NCBI GenBank assembly: GCA_041740675.1
Contig: JBGSLN010000283.1
Coordinates: 1 to 5,182 of the forward strand
Origin: JBGSLN01 sp041740675
GTDB taxonomy: Bacteria > Pseudomonadota > Gammaproteobacteria > JBGSLN01
Length of the DNA: 5,182 nucleotides
Reading direction: 5' to 3'
In this document: positions 4,748-5,182 of the stretch, piece after piece
How positions within the stretch are numbered: the stretch's first letter is position 1
Layout of the letters: each line of letters starts with the position of its first letter
The notes under the pieces: generated by a model
The model's input: the letters and a program-made list of their open reading frames with translations, nothing else
Told to the model about the DNA's origin: nothing
Databases searched by the model: none
Translations under genes and position numbers: made by a program

Positions 4748-5182
4748 CTAATAAAAAAAAGTGATTAATCGTTTCCAAGAAATCAATATCACGAAAACAT
4801 AAGTAACAACTAATACCACGATAAAAGCCGGCAAGCTTGAGAATGGTAAATATCCAAGAACGATGACTGAGATCATAGCAGATGCCATAATAATAAAAGA
4901 CATCATACTTGAACCATTGGCTTTATCAGTAGTCGCACTTGTGGCAAAGAAGACCGAGGTTGCAAATACCAAACTAGTGAAAAAATAAAGAGCGGTTGTT
5001 GTAAGAAAAAACCAAATAGCTGTAGGTGAAGACGAAAAGAATAAAAGTATCAAAGAAACAAAAAAAGGTATTTGTAACAGTAATGAAACGACTAAAATTG
5101 TTTTTGCTTCAAATCGTTTTAACAGTTTTGCGCAGAAAAATCCGCCGCAAAACATGCCAACCATATTTAATAGATTCCAATA
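4748..5182 (-). CDS. Membrane transporter, probably MFS, C-terminal part (5' end outside the window)
   Basis: The minus-strand frame ends at TAG (4750-4748) and is open to the right edge. The ATG at 5164 is probably internal, since the upstream codons encode YWNLLN continuing a membrane segment. About 144 residues are visible and nearly all are hydrophobic, with four or five likely membrane helices. The loop GGFFCAKLLKRFEAK between the first two resembles the G-x-R/K loop of the major facilitator superfamily, and TTDKANGSSMMSFIIMASAM resembles the stretch before the last two helices in Bcr/CflA-type drug exporters. The tail WKRLITFFY is cytoplasmic-like. It converges with the glycosylase gene, with only 3 bp between the stop codons, and is not part of the rpoH operon. 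The substrate cannot be told, and MFS is the best but not the only reading. Confidence 0.7.
   Translation of the reverse strand, partial: YWNLLNMVGMFCGGFFCAKLLKRFEAKTILVVSLLLQIPFFVSLILLFFSSSPTAIWFFLTTTALYFFTSLVFATSVFFATSATTDKANGSSMMSFIIMASAMISVIVLGYLPFSSLPAFIVVLVVTYVFVILISWKRLITFFY

Noticed and set aside
4742..4785. Terminator between the convergent glycosylase and transporter genes
   Set aside because: TAATCGC/GTGATTA needs a wobble pair and has a 12-base loop. TGATT/AATCA before the minus-strand T8 has only five A-T-rich pairs. Neither is convincing.

Overview
The window looks like a piece of an AT-rich gammaproteobacterial chromosome. Its core is the ftsE-ftsX-rpoH block found across that class. 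The RpoH protein has the FNLR-containing region C segment, and its conserved regions 2 and 4 match the enterobacterial protein closely as I recall it. The low GC, the long helical repeat protein of unknown function and the degraded coding sequence would fit a host-associated lineage such as the Legionellales. That placement is inference; no 16S rRNA or other taxonomic marker is present.

Layout. (1) Positions 3-1274 (+): the 3' part of a large helical-repeat protein whose frame is open to the left edge. It contains two units of about 150 residues. Just past its stop (1271-1333) is an out-of-frame stretch that still encodes a near-copy of a segment at the left edge of the window, so the gene or gene family has been duplicated and partly broken here. 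(2) Positions 1275-1477: a 203-bp intergenic region with that remnant, a perfect 12-bp inverted repeat and several promoter candidates, including one resembling an RpoH (sigma-32) heat-shock promoter. (3) ftsE (1478-2149) and ftsX (2152-3099), 2 bp apart: the ABC-type complex that activates cell-wall hydrolysis at the division septum. A terminator-like hairpin lies inside ftsE. (4) Positions 3100-3229: an rpoH promoter region with an extended -10 element overlapped by a 9-bp inverted repeat. (5) rpoH (3230-4099), the heat-shock sigma factor, followed after 9 bp by an alkyladenine-type DNA glycosylase gene (4109-4744). (6) On the minus strand, meeting the glycosylase gene tail to tail with 3 bp between the stops, is the C-terminal part of a membrane transporter, probably MFS (4748 to the right edge).

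ftsEX and rpoH are a conserved neighbourhood, and the possible sigma-32 site upstream of ftsE would let RpoH feed back on its own locus through read-through from ftsEX. ftsY, which precedes ftsE in many relatives, is not directly upstream here; the repeat gene and its debris occupy that place. The least explained parts are the repeat protein and the regulatory palindromes. I saw no complete new system, CRISPR array, RNA gene or insertion sequence.
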